Shown in pieces: positions 55,101-63,397 of a DNA stretch of 64,000 nucleotides. Source of the DNA: VRUE01 sp963745915 (GTDB lineage: Bacteria; Actinomycetota; Thermoleophilia; Solirubrobacterales; 70-9); the NCBI GenBank assembly GCA_963745915.1, contig CAVUZA010000002.1, positions 558,001 to 622,000 on the forward strand, written 5' to 3'. A program made the position numbers and the translations under genes. A model generated the notes under the pieces. That model searched no databases. It had not been told where the DNA came from and was given only the letters and a program-made list of their open reading frames with translations. The first letter of the stretch is position 1. Each line of letters begins with the position of its first letter.

Positions 55101-55956
55101 GCAGGATCAAACGCGGTTGGCAGTGCTGACCAAGAAGAGCTGGCGGCTGCTGCGCGAGAACCCGGCGCTGCTGCGCTTCCCGCTCTACGGCGGGGCGGCG
55201 ACGATCGTCTGCGCGATCCTCGTCGTCGGCCCCGGCGTCTACCTGTTCGACGACGGCCAGGAAGTCTTCGGCGGCGCCGTCGCGGTGATCGGCTTCTACC
55301 TGCTGGCGGTGATCGGCACCTTCTTCAGCGTCGGCCTCGCGGCGACCGCCGACATGATCTTCCACGGCCGCGATGCCGGCGTCGGCGACGGGCTCGCCGT
55401 CGCCCGCAGCCGCTTCTCGCAGGTCTGCGGCTGGGCCGCGGTCTCGACCGTCGTCGGCCTGCTGCTCAGCGCCCTGGAGAACCAGGGCTTCGTCGGCGAG
55501 ATCGTCAGCCGCCTGCTCGCCGTCGGCTGGTCGCTGATCACCTTCCTCGCCGTGCCGGTGATCGCGATCGAGGGCGCCGGGCCGTTCACCACCCTGAAGC
55601 GCTCCGCCGGCCTGTTCAAATCGCGCTGGGGCCAGCAGGTGACCGGCAACATCGCGATCGGCGGCGCCGTCTTCCTCCTCGGCGTCCTGCCCTCGGCGCT
55701 GCTGATCGCCGCCGGCGTCCTGATCTGGGCCTCGGCCAGCTTCGCCGGCGCCCTGCTGCTGGTGCTCGGCGTGATCGGCCTGGCGATCTCGCTGCTCGTC
55801 TCCAGCGCCCTGAGCAACATCTTCGGCGTCGCCCTCTACCGCTACGCCCTCGACGGCGAGGCCGTCGCCGGCTTCACCCCCGAGGAGCTCGAGTCGGCGG
55901 TGAAAACCAAAGGCGGCCGCAACGCCCCGCCAACCGCCACCCCCGGCACGATCTAA
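55097..55956 (+). CDS. Polytopic membrane protein (DUF6159-like), apparent 1-base deletion near its start
   Basis: ATG at 55097 with GGAAGGAG upstream reads MSRIKRGWQ, then hits a stop after CAG-TGC. One extra G would give RGWQVLTKKSWRLLREN, the expected beginning of this family, and the frame then stays open to 55956 (five or more membrane helices: TIVCAILVVGPGVYLF, VAVIGFYLLAVIGTFFSVGLA, AVFLLGVLPSALLIAAGVL, ALLLVLGVIGLAISLLV). Without the correction the gene would start at TTG 55117 or GTG 55123. Function unknown. Overlap with the UbiB-type gene suggests a joint membrane-lipid role. Confidence 0.72.
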
Positions 55957-55997
55957 CCGAACACCCGGCCAACCCCACCCCCCGAGGGGGAGAGATT

Positions 55998-56049
55998 TGC
56001 TCCGGTGCGCCTTATGTACCTATGGGGAGCAAAAAGCGCACCGGAAGCA
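55998..56049. repeat. Palindrome, family 2 (left of the AbiEi/DUF559 gene)
   Basis: TGCTCCGGTGCGC and GCGCACCGGAAGCA close a 52-base hairpin (one bulge) with CTTATG inside. Ends and CTTATG match the copies at 40698 and 56961. The downstream gene's ATG lies in its loop. Confidence 0.78.
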
Positions 56050-56954
56050 TCGACCAGGGGATTGCGACGCTGGCGGCTCGACAACATGGCGTCGTCTCAC
56101 GGGCCCAGCTTCTTCAACTCGGCCTGAGCGACCGCGAGATCACGCTTCGGGCTCAGCGCGGTTCGCTGCAGCCGCTGTTCCATGCGACGTTTGCGGTGGG
56201 CCACCGGGCGATCACCCGGCAGGGACGGATGCTTGCGGCGGTTCTCGCCTGCAGCAAGGGCACCGTCCTATCGCACGGGAGCGCGGCGGAGCTGCTCGGC
56301 CTGTGGGACAAGCGCCCCTGGGCCTTCGACGTCATCCCGGGCGACTGGTCGGGACGCAAGATCCCGGACATCCGCTGGCACCGCGTCCGCATGCCAACTC
56401 CCGATGAGATTGCGATCCGCGACGGAATCCCCTGCACGACGGTGTCGCGCACGATCGTCGACATGGCCGGCCGTTCCGGCTGGTCTCAGCTGCGGCGCCT
56501 GGTCGAGCAGGCGGCCGTGATGCGGGAACTCGATGTCGACGAGATCGATCTCGTTCTCTCGCGCGGGCGCAGACGAGGGGCACCGCGCCTGCGAACGATC
56601 CTCGCCAGCTGGCGAGGCGCGAAAACGCCGAGGCCTCGTCTTCGCAGCCCTCTGGAGGCCGGTCTTTTGCCGCTGCTGGTGGATGCCGGCCTGCCACGTC
56701 CTCGGACCAATGTGAGGCTCGAGGTGGAAGACGGCTGGCTGGAGGTCGACCTCCTCTGGGAGGAGAAGCGACTCGTAATCGAAACGGACGGCGAGGAGAC
56801 CCACGACACATCAGTCGCCTTTCAGCGCGATCGCAACCGGGATCAACGCTTGATCGCCGCCGGGTACCGCGTCGCTCGGGTCACCTGGCGCCAGGTCGAG
56901 GACGAACCCGCCGCCGTCGTCAATCGCATCGCCCAAGCGCTGAAATCCAGCTGA
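56022..56954 (+). CDS. AbiEi-type HTH protein with C-terminal DUF559 (PD-(D/E)XK-like) domain
   Basis: A 310-residue protein. The N-terminal winged helix resembles the AbiEi antitoxin domain (IATLAARQHGVVSRAQLLQLGLSDREI, about 12-37), with a middle AbiEi-like part (SHGSAAELLGLW ... TTVSRTIVDMA). The C-terminal DUF559 domain (about 215-305) is related to Vsr-like nucleases, with VDLLWEEKRLVIETDGEETHD and DRNRDQRLIAAGYRVARVTW. The first about nine residues (MGSKKRTGS) are encoded by the flanking palindrome. The protein could be a stand-alone regulator/nuclease; no AbiEii-type toxin partner is next to it. The gene is on the opposite strand to the surrounding core block and has palindromes at both ends. 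Confidence 0.82.
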   Translation: MGSKKRTGSIDQGIATLAARQHGVVSRAQLLQLGLSDREITLRAQRGSLQPLFHATFAVGHRAITRQGRMLAAVLACSKGTVLSHGSAAELLGLWDKRPWAFDVIPGDWSGRKIPDIRWHRVRMPTPDEIAIRDGIPCTTVSRTIVDMAGRSGWSQLRRLVEQAAVMRELDVDEIDLVLSRGRRRGAPRLRTILASWRGAKTPRPRLRSPLEAGLLPLLVDAGLPRPRTNVRLEVEDGWLEVDLLWEEKRLVIETDGEETHDTSVAFQRDRNRDQRLIAAGYRVARVTWRQVEDEPAAVVNRIAQALKSS

Positions 56955-56960
56955 ATCGGT

Positions 56961-57009
56961 GTTCCGGTGCGCCTTTTGAACCCAGTCGGTTCATAAAGCG
57001 CACCGGAAC
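56961..57009. repeat. Palindrome, family 2 (right of the AbiEi/DUF559 gene)
   Basis: 22-nt arms (56961-56982, 56988-57009) pair at 20 positions. Ends GTTCCGGTGCGC / GCGCACCGGAAC are shared with the other family-2 copies. It starts 7 bases after the stop codon. Confidence 0.8.
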
Positions 57010-57021
57010 GGGGGTGGTGGG

Positions 57022-57747
57022 TCAGAGGTCGGCGAAGAGGCGGGGGTCGTTGGAGACCAGGCCGTGGACGCCGGCCTCGACCAGGCGGCGCATGCGGGGG
57101 AGGTCGTCGACGGTCCAGGCGATCAGCTCGACCCCGGCGAGCTCGGCGATGCGGGCGAGGCGGCGGCTGACCAGCGGGTGGTAGACCCACATCGACTCGA
57201 CCCCGAGCTTGGGCAGCTTCTCGGCGGCGAGGCCGGGGAGACGCTGGCGCATCGCGATCAGCGCCACCATCATCGGCGGCTTGGCCCAGCGCTTGGAGGC
57301 CCAGTCGCGGGTGACCTTGGGGTAGGTCCAGCCGCGGCGCAGCTCGGGCGCAAGCTGGAGCACGCGGCCCAGCGAGTACAGCTCCATGGTCGAGACCATC
57401 GCCCGGCCGAGCAGGTCGCGCTCGCGCAGGGCGGCGACGATCTCCTCCTCGCGGCCGGGCAGCTTGATGTCGACGTCGATCTCGACCCGGTCCAGCGGCG
57501 GGGCGAGGAAGGCGTCGAGCGCCTCGGTCAGGGTCAGCGGCGTGCGGCGCTCGGCGTCGGCCCAGTCGTGGGCGACGACCAGCGGCGCCCGCTGCTCGAG
57601 CGGCAGGTGGGCGTCGCGCAGCCAGAGCACGTCGAGCTCGATCGTGTCGACGCCGTGCTCGACGGCGGCTTCGAAGCTCTCGATCGTGTTGCCGGGGGCG
57701 ATCAGGTCGGCGCCCTTGTGGCCGACCAGGCGCAGGCCGTCGGGCAT
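57022..57747 (-). CDS. Glycerophosphodiester phosphodiesterase
   Basis: A 241-residue TIM-barrel enzyme. It has VGHKGADLIAPGNTIESFEAA with the active-site His/Lys region (a canonical enzyme has HRG; here HKG), TIELDVLWLRDAHLPL with metal ligands, VVAHDWAD and VEIDVDIK, then WTVDDLPRMRRLVEAGVHGLVSNDP. It splits glycerophosphodiesters into glycerol 3-phosphate and alcohol. The ATG directly follows the prs stop codon, so it is translated with prs and glmU. Confidence 0.87.
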   Translation of the reverse strand: MPDGLRLVGHKGADLIAPGNTIESFEAAVEHGVDTIELDVLWLRDAHLPLEQRAPLVVAHDWADAERRTPLTLTEALDAFLAPPLDRVEIDVDIKLPGREEEIVAALRERDLLGRAMVSTMELYSLGRVLQLAPELRRGWTYPKVTRDWASKRWAKPPMMVALIAMRQRLPGLAAEKLPKLGVESMWVYHPLVSRRLARIAELAGVELIAWTVDDLPRMRRLVEAGVHGLVSNDPRLFADL

Positions 57748-58785
57748 CTAGAAGAGCTGGTTCTCGCCGGCGAAGATCTCGGAGACCGAGTCGTCGGTGA
57801 AGATGCGGCGGATCGAGTCGGCGAAGGTGCCGGCGGTGGAGAGCGCTTTGATGTTCTCCGGAGCGCCGGGGCGCAGCGGGATCGTGTCGGAGACGACGAT
57901 CTGCTCGATGCCCGAGTTCTCGTAGGCGAGCCGCTCGTAGGCGGGGCCGGAGAAGACGCCGTGCGTGGCGCAGGAGATAACCCGGGCGGCGCCCTCGTCG
58001 AGCACGGTCTGGGCGGCGGCGCAGAGGGTGCCGGCGGTGTCGATCATGTCGTCGACGAGGACCGCGGTCTTGCCCTTGACGTCGCCGACCACGTAGCCGA
58101 TCTCGGCCACCTGCTGGGCCGGGCGCTCCTTCTCCATCACCGCCCAGTGGGTGCCGATGCGGCGGGCGAAGTTGCGCGCCGTCTTCACCCGGCCGGCGTC
58201 GGGGGAGACGATCACCAGGTCCTCGGCCGGGTACTGGTCGGCGAACCACTGGGTCAGCATCGGCATCGCGGTCATGTGGTCGACCGGGACGTGGAAGAAG
58301 CCCTGCACCTGGCCGGCGTGCAGGTCCATGGTGAGGACGCGGTCGACGCCGACGCCCTCGAGGCACTTGGCGACGATGCGGGCCGAGATCGGCTCGCGCG
58401 GGGCCGACTTCTTGTCCTGGCGGGCGTAGCCGTACCAGGGCATGACGGCGATGATCCGGTGGGCCGAGGCGCCCTGGGCGGCGTCGATCATCGTCAGCAG
58501 CTCGATCAGCGCGTCGTTGGGCGTCATCTCGGTCTGCTCGTTGGCGCAGGTCGACTGGACGATGAAGACGTCGGCGCCGCGGATCGACTCCTCGTAGCGG
58601 CAGTAGACCTCGCCGTTGGCGAAGGTCTTCAGCGTCACCTGGCCGAGGTCGAGGTCGAGCTTGCCGGCGACCTTGGCGGCCAGCTCGCCCGAGCTGCGGC
58701 CGCCGAAGACCATCATCCGCTTCGAGTAGTCGTGGGGGATGTGGGTCGCCGCCACGGGCTGGGGCTGCTGCTCGATCGTGCTCAC
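57748..58785 (-). CDS. prs: Ribose-phosphate pyrophosphokinase
   Basis: A 345-residue protein. Family motifs are FGGRSSGELAAKVA, FANGEVYCRYEESIRG, the ATP loop PWYGYARQDKKSAPREPISA, the catalytic and metal-binding DLHAGQVQGFF, IVSPDAGRVKTA, and the PRPP loop VLVDDMIDTAGTL. It makes PRPP for nucleotide, His and Trp synthesis. It starts within the last codons of glmU (4-base overlap). Confidence 0.95.
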   Translation of the reverse strand: MSTIEQQPQPVAATHIPHDYSKRMMVFGGRSSGELAAKVAGKLDLDLGQVTLKTFANGEVYCRYEESIRGADVFIVQSTCANEQTEMTPNDALIELLTMIDAAQGASAHRIIAVMPWYGYARQDKKSAPREPISARIVAKCLEGVGVDRVLTMDLHAGQVQGFFHVPVDHMTAMPMLTQWFADQYPAEDLVIVSPDAGRVKTARNFARRIGTHWAVMEKERPAQQVAEIGYVVGDVKGKTAVLVDDMIDTAGTLCAAAQTVLDEGAARVISCATHGVFSGPAYERLAYENSGIEQIVVSDTIPLRPGAPENIKALSTAGTFADSIRRIFTDDSVSEIFAGENQLF

Positions 58786-60170
58786 GAGTTCTCCTCTTGC
58801 TCCGCCGCCTTGCGCTCGGCGTAGCCCTCGATGTTCCTCTGGTCGTTCTCGCTGACGGCGAGCGCGCCCGGCGGCACGTCGCCCTTGATCACCGCTCCGG
58901 CGCCAGTGTAGGCGTCATCGCCGACTTGTACCGGCGCGATCAGCATCGTGTCAACGCCGATCCGCACCCGCTGGCCGATCGCAGTCCGGTGCTTGCGGAA
59001 ACCGTCGTAGTTGGCGGTGATCGTGCCGGCGCCGAGGTTGCTGCCGGCGCCGACGTCCGCGTCGCCGACGTAGGCCAGGTGCGGCAGCTTGGCGCCGGCG
59101 CCGATGCGCGAGTTCTTGACCTCGACGAAGGTGCCGGCCTTGGCGCCCTCGCCGAGCTCGGCGCCGGGGCGCAGGTAGGCGAAGGGCCCGACCACGGCGC
59201 GGTCGCCGACCTCGCACTCGACCAGGTAGGAGTGCGGCACGGCGACGCCCTCGCCGAGCGTGGTGTCGATCAGGGTGCTGAGCGGGCCGACGGTCGAGCC
59301 GGCGCCGACCGCGGTCTCGCCGCGCAGGCTGGTGCCGGGCTCGATCCGGGCGTCGGCGGCGATCTCGACCGCGGCGTCGACCCAGGTCGAGGCCGGGTCG
59401 ACGACGGTGACCCCGGCGAGCATGTGGCGCTCGAGGATGCGGCGCCGCGCCTCGGCCTCGACCGCAGCGAGGTCGGCGCGGTTGTTGATCCCCATCGTCA
59501 CCGCCAGGTCGGCGGTGAGGTGGGCGGCGACCGTGTGGCCGGCGGCGCGCAGGGCGGGCAGCACGTCGGGCAGGTAGTACTCGCCCTGGGCGTTGTCGTT
59601 GGCCAGCCCGGCGAGGGCGGCGGCGAGCGGGGCGGCCTCGAAGACGTAGGTGCCGGCGTTGATCTCGCGGATCGCCAGCTGCTCGGGCGTCGCGTCGCCG
59701 GCCGCCTTGGCCTCGACCACGCGCTCGACGCCGCCGTCGGCGGCGCGGACGACGCGGCCGTAGGAGCCGGGGTCGTCGAGCTCGATCGTCAGCATCGTCG
59801 CCGCCGCGCCGGCCGACTCGTGGGCGGCGAGCAGGTCGGCGATCGTCGCGGCCGAGATCAGCGGCACGTCGCCGGAGAGCACCAGCACCGTCTCGGCCTG
59901 CTCGACCAGCGCCAGCGCCGCCCGCACCGCCCCCCCGGTCCCGTCGGCCTCGGGCTGGACCACGGTCTCGACCCCCTCGGGCAGCCCGGCCGAGACGTCG
60001 CGATTGGGCGAGACGACCACGGCGACCCGTCCCGCCCCGGCCTCGCGGGCGGCAGCAACCGGCCACGCAACCATCTCCCGACCACAGATCGGGTGCAGAA
60101 CCTTCGGCAAGCTGGAGCGCATCCGGGTGCCCTCACCAGCCGCCATGACCAGGACCAGGGGCGAACTCAC
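58782..60170 (-). CDS. glmU: Bifunctional UDP-N-acetylglucosamine pyrophosphorylase / glucosamine-1-phosphate acetyltransferase
   Basis: GTG at 60170 gives 462 residues starting directly before LVLVMAAGEGTRMRSSLPK, the uridyltransferase signature. Longer starts would place the palindrome at 60192 in the coding region. N-terminal nucleotidyltransferase (GTGGAVRAAL, LSGDVPLI, EINAGTYVFE, VTMGINNRADLA) is followed by a left-handed beta-helix acetyltransferase (hexapeptide repeats; AYLRPGAELGEGAKAGTFVEVKN, HLAYVGDADVGAGSNLGAGTITANYDG). It makes UDP-GlcNAc for peptidoglycan. Operon glmU-prs-GDPD. Confidence 0.95.
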   Translation of the reverse strand: MSSPLVLVMAAGEGTRMRSSLPKVLHPICGREMVAWPVAAAREAGAGRVAVVVSPNRDVSAGLPEGVETVVQPEADGTGGAVRAALALVEQAETVLVLSGDVPLISAATIADLLAAHESAGAAATMLTIELDDPGSYGRVVRAADGGVERVVEAKAAGDATPEQLAIREINAGTYVFEAAPLAAALAGLANDNAQGEYYLPDVLPALRAAGHTVAAHLTADLAVTMGINNRADLAAVEAEARRRILERHMLAGVTVVDPASTWVDAAVEIAADARIEPGTSLRGETAVGAGSTVGPLSTLIDTTLGEGVAVPHSYLVECEVGDRAVVGPFAYLRPGAELGEGAKAGTFVEVKNSRIGAGAKLPHLAYVGDADVGAGSNLGAGTITANYDGFRKHRTAIGQRVRIGVDTMLIAPVQVGDDAYTGAGAVIKGDVPPGALAVSENDQRNIEGYAERKAAEQEENS

Positions 60171-60191
60171 CGCTAGATCGTAGTCGCGGAA

Positions 60192-60294
60192 GGGCGGTGT
60201 GCGCCCCTCCCGCAGAGGCTTGGTGACCACCTGCCAAATCTCGTTCTACGACTCAGCTGCGCGACGGCCTCTGAGGGAGGGGCGCACACCGCCC
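60192..60294. repeat. Long inverted repeat upstream of glmU
   Basis: 28-nt arms (60192-60219, 60267-60294) pair at 27 positions across a 47-base spacer. It lies between glmU and the HdeD-like gene (both minus strand), so it could terminate the upstream gene. It also occupies the glmU 5' region. Confidence 0.7.
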
Positions 60295-60303
60295 CACCAC
60301 GCC

Positions 60304-60876
60304 TCAGGCTTTGCGTACGAGGTCGCGGCCGACCATGGCCACGGAGACGAGGGTCCAGCCCGCGAAGATCAGGTCGATCCCAACCAGCAACCCGATCGCC
60401 CAGTCGGCGCTGCTGGGGAACTTGGCGAGCACCAGGATCCCGATCAGCAGACCGGCGACGCCGCTGAGGCCGACCAGGCCGGCGCCCTCGCGGCCGCGGC
60501 CGGCGAAGGCGACGGCGATCCGGGTCAGGCCCATGAAGAGGAAGTAGATGCCGAGCACCAGGGTCAGGGTGAGAGTGCCGTTGTGCGGTTCGACCACCAG
60601 CCAGAGGCCGACGACGACGGTCAGCAGCGCCCAGAGCAGGCGCAGGACGACGGTGCCGATCGAGTGCGCCGTAAACGCCCCGGCGATCAGGAAGGCGCCG
60701 GCGACGACGAGGATCCAGCCGATGAAGATCGCGGTGCCGACCGCGGCCACCGCGGGCACCAGGATCGCCACGCAGCCGAGCAGGATCGCCAGCACCCCAA
60801 CCGTCATCAGCGCCTTCCAGCTGCGCCGCAGCCCCTCGCGCACCTCCGGGTCCATCGAAACGCTCCCCATCTCCAT
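60304..60876 (-). CDS. HdeD/DUF308-family membrane protein
   Basis: A 190-residue protein with six membrane helices in three pairs (MTVGVLAILLGCVAILVP, IFIGWILVVAGAFLIAGAF, LLWALLTVVVGLWLVV, TLTLVLGIYFLFMGLTRI, LVGLSGVAGLLIGILVL, IGLLVGIDLIFAGWTLV), the DUF308 pattern. The family is linked to acid or general stress, mechanism unknown. Confidence 0.85.
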   Translation of the reverse strand: MEMGSVSMDPEVREGLRRSWKALMTVGVLAILLGCVAILVPAVAAVGTAIFIGWILVVAGAFLIAGAFTAHSIGTVVLRLLWALLTVVVGLWLVVEPHNGTLTLTLVLGIYFLFMGLTRIAVAFAGRGREGAGLVGLSGVAGLLIGILVLAKFPSSADWAIGLLVGIDLIFAGWTLVSVAMVGRDLVRKA

Positions 60877-60908
60877 GCCGCCGACCCTAAGCCCCCAGGC
60901 GGACGCGA

Positions 60909-61718
60909 TCAGGCCGCGCCGGCCGCACCCTGCCGTTCGGCCTCATCGCGCTCCCGCTGCCGCTCGTACCAGCGCACCCACTTGCGCACCGCGTTGTCGG
61001 AGACGCCGTACTTGCGTCCCACCGCCAGATAGCTCGTCGCCCCGATCTCCTCGAGCAGCTGCTCGTAGGGCGGGCGGTCGACTTTGCGCGACTGCGGACA
61101 GGGCACACCCTGACGACCGCGACGCCGGCGGTCGACCGCAGATCGGTCCCAGCGCACACCACAGGCTCGCGAGCAGTAGCGCTGCGGTCCATTGCTCGGG
61201 AAGAAGTTCTTGCCACACCGCAGGCACGCGCGCTTGGCCCGCTGGATGCGATTCCTCCGGCCGCAATGCGTGTCGAGCGTCGCAGCGCAGTTCGGGCACA
61301 CCATGCGCAAGTTCTCCAGCCTGTGGTCGTCTCTGATCCCGTTGATGTGATCCAGGATCATCGACATCGGCTTGCCGCGCCAGATCTCGTCTTGGCCACA
61401 GATCTCGCACACAGGTTCCTTCAGGCCCTCGGCGAGAAGGCGGCGCTTGACGTCCTTCCTGGCGCTCGGCGATCGCTCCACGAGCATCTCGGCAAGGGGC
61501 TTCGGCGTTCGCCGCAGATTTCCGACCCTGGCGGCCTTGGGATCGAAGTGAGCAGTCGATATGCCCCAAATCAGCGCATATTTCTCAAGCACGCGCGAGG
61601 CTCCCCCCGTAGAACAGAGGCCGAGATAGCGCAGACTCTCAGCCCACGACCTCGAAGCAGCTATCGCCTCTCGCGCTTCTTCCTCGGTATAGCTGAGGCG
61701 ACTGCCGATCATTGGCAC
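60909..61718 (-). CDS. HNH endonuclease with terminal helix-turn-helix segments
   Basis: A 269-residue protein. The N-terminus holds an HTH-like stretch (YTEEEAREAIAASRSWAESLRYLGL). The HNH domain (about 105-155) has CEICGQDEIW, the HNH core ILDHINGIRDDHRLENLRMVCPNC, and paired Cys. A second zinc site follows (CLRCGKNFF ... YCSRACG). The C-terminus is again HTH-like (YLAVGRKYGVSDNAVRKWV). This family is common as a stand-alone, homing-like or phage-derived endonuclease, here next to tRNA-Gln, which suggests a small mobile cargo. GTG start at 61718; ATG 61712 is an alternative. Confidence 0.85.
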   Translation of the reverse strand: MPMIGSRLSYTEEEAREAIAASRSWAESLRYLGLCSTGGASRVLEKYALIWGISTAHFDPKAARVGNLRRTPKPLAEMLVERSPSARKDVKRRLLAEGLKEPVCEICGQDEIWRGKPMSMILDHINGIRDDHRLENLRMVCPNCAATLDTHCGRRNRIQRAKRACLRCGKNFFPSNGPQRYCSRACGVRWDRSAVDRRRRGRQGVPCPQSRKVDRPPYEQLLEEIGATSYLAVGRKYGVSDNAVRKWVRWYERQRERDEAERQGAAGAA

Positions 61719-61777
61719 ATGGTCGCATCTGCCTCAGACAGAAAGTCTCTCGAACCGTCAGTACGTGGCCAGCGAAG

Positions 61778-61849
61778 CTGGGGAGCCCGGGTTCGAACCG
61801 GGGATGCGGCATTCAAAGTGCCGAGTGTTACCCACTACACCACTCCCCA
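61778..61849 (-). tRNA. tRNA-Gln (TTG)
   Basis: A 72-nt cloverleaf. Acceptor TGGGGAG pairs with CTCCCCA, discriminator G, anticodon loop CTTTGAA with TTG, T-arm CCCCGGTTCGAACCCGGG. No encoded CCA. Confidence 0.93.
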
Positions 61850-61874
61850 GTGCCACCCAAAGCTTAGCCCGCAC

Positions 61875-63110
61875 CTACTCCTCCGACGACCTCGGCACCT
61901 TGCCGGCTTCGGCGCCGGGCTCCAGCGCCGGGCCGCTGGGCGAGGCGATGCCGAGCACGCGCATCGTTTTCAGGCCGAGGCCGAGCTTCTCGCGGCCCTC
62001 GGTGGCGGAGACGTCGTGGCCGCAGAGCTCCTTTACCCGCTCCAGCCGGTAGCGGATCGTGTGGCGGTGGGTGAAGAGCTGTTTGGCGGTGGCGGCGACG
62101 TTGCCGTCGTTGCCGAGGTAGGCCTCGACCGTCGCCACCAGCTCGGTCTCGTACTGCTCGTCGTAGCCGACCAGCGGCGCCACGGTCTCGGCGTAGAAGC
62201 GCTCCAGCTCACGCGGGTCCTCGCTCATCGCCGGCAGCAGCAGGCGGTAGGAGCCGGTGTCCTCGAAGGCGAGCAGCGGGCGGCCCTCGGCCTCGCCGAC
62301 GTTGACCGCCAGCCGCGCCTCGCTGCCGGCGCGGTAGAGGTCGACCGGGTCGGCGGCGCGGCGGCTGCGGCCGATCGTCAGGTGGAAGCCGGAGAGGCTG
62401 TCCTCGAGCTCGCGCGCCAGCCCGGCGGCGGCGCGCTCGAGCCGGACGTCGTCCTCGGCCGGGACGATGACCGCGATCTCGGCCGTCTCCTCGCCGCCGG
62501 GGCTGGCCAGCGAGCCCGGCGCCAGCGAGCGCAGCGCCCGCTGCGCAAGGGTCAGCACCCGCGCCCGCCACTCCCCCGTCTGCGCCGCCCGCGGCGCCGC
62601 GTGCAGGATCAGCACGCCCGCCCCCTCGCCCAGCTCGGCGCCGAGGTCGGCGGCGCGGGCGAGGATGTCGCGGCGGTCGGTGACCTCGCGGGCGAGGACG
62701 GCGGCGACGAAGGCACCGGCCACCTCCTCGCTCTCCCACTCCGGCGAGCGCGAGCGCTCCAGCTCCAGGGCGAGCAGCGTCGTCACCATGCGGGCGATCG
62801 CCGGCTCGGGCGGCTCGCTGCTGCGGTAGCGCAGCTCGCCGACCGCGGCGTCGGCGACGCGCAGCTCGACCTTGGTCACCGCCTCGCCCCCGGCGAGCAG
62901 CTTCTGCTCCTGGTCGGGGGAGGCACCGGCGACGGCGAGCACGGCGCTGGAGCGGTCGATCAGGGCGACGCTGGCGTCGAGCACCTTGGCCGCGGCGCGC
63001 GCCACCGCGGGCAGGCCGGCGCCCGACTCGACCGCGTCGGAGAGCGCGTCGAGGAGCTCCATCTTGTCCGCTTTCGCAGGCGTCTTCTTCCCTTTGGAGG
63101 CCGCTGCCAC
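61875..63110 (-). CDS. PucR-type HTH transcriptional regulator
   Basis: A 411-residue protein. N-terminal GAF/PAS-like region (LLDALSDAVESGAGLPAVARAAAKVLDASVALID), a middle GGDEF-like linking domain, and the C-terminal PucR HTH (VEAYLGNDGNVAATAKQLFTHRHTIRYRLERVKELCG, about 330-365). Such regulators often control purine, amine or fatty-acid catabolism. No clear target operon lies beside it. Single gene between tRNA-Gln and the small membrane protein. Confidence 0.88.
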   Translation of the reverse strand: MAAASKGKKTPAKADKMELLDALSDAVESGAGLPAVARAAAKVLDASVALIDRSSAVLAVAGASPDQEQKLLAGGEAVTKVELRVADAAVGELRYRSSEPPEPAIARMVTTLLALELERSRSPEWESEEVAGAFVAAVLAREVTDRRDILARAADLGAELGEGAGVLILHAAPRAAQTGEWRARVLTLAQRALRSLAPGSLASPGGEETAEIAVIVPAEDDVRLERAAAGLARELEDSLSGFHLTIGRSRRAADPVDLYRAGSEARLAVNVGEAEGRPLLAFEDTGSYRLLLPAMSEDPRELERFYAETVAPLVGYDEQYETELVATVEAYLGNDGNVAATAKQLFTHRHTIRYRLERVKELCGHDVSATEGREKLGLGLKTMRVLGIASPSGPALEPGAEAGKVPRSSEE

Positions 63111-63139
63111 CGGCCCATTATCCCCGGACCCGCCGGGAA

Positions 63140-63397
63140 TCAGCCGTGCAGCAGGTCGACGATGTCGTTGTAGTAGTAGACGACCGCGAGCCCGGCGACG
63201 ACGCCGACCATGACCAGGGCGGCGAGGACGAAGAGCGAGAGGACGCCGGCCGCGGCCTTCTCCCAGAAGCGCCCGTAGGAGCTGACCGCCGGGAGGAAGA
63301 TCAGGCCGAAGAAGGCGGCGAGGCTGACCAGCCCGGCGGCGCCGAACAGGATGTACTCATTTTCGATCTTCTGCAGCGCCAGGGGCAGCAGGCTCAT
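63140..63397 (-). CDS. Small membrane protein (85 aa)
   Basis: ATG at 63397 (alternative 63406). Two or three hydrophobic helices (EYILFGAAGLVSLAAFFGLIFLP; GVLSLFVLAALVMVGVVAGLAVVYYY). The N-terminus overlaps the end of the PAP2 gene by about 40 bases, suggesting coupling. No family is recognised. Confidence 0.68.
   Translation of the reverse strand: MSLLPLALQKIENEYILFGAAGLVSLAAFFGLIFLPAVSSYGRFWEKAAAGVLSLFVLAALVMVGVVAGLAVVYYYNDIVDLLHG

Noticed and set aside
57064..58824. 586-codon plus-strand frame opposite the GDPD and prs genes
   Set aside because: Antisense shadow; both minus-strand genes carry full family motifs.
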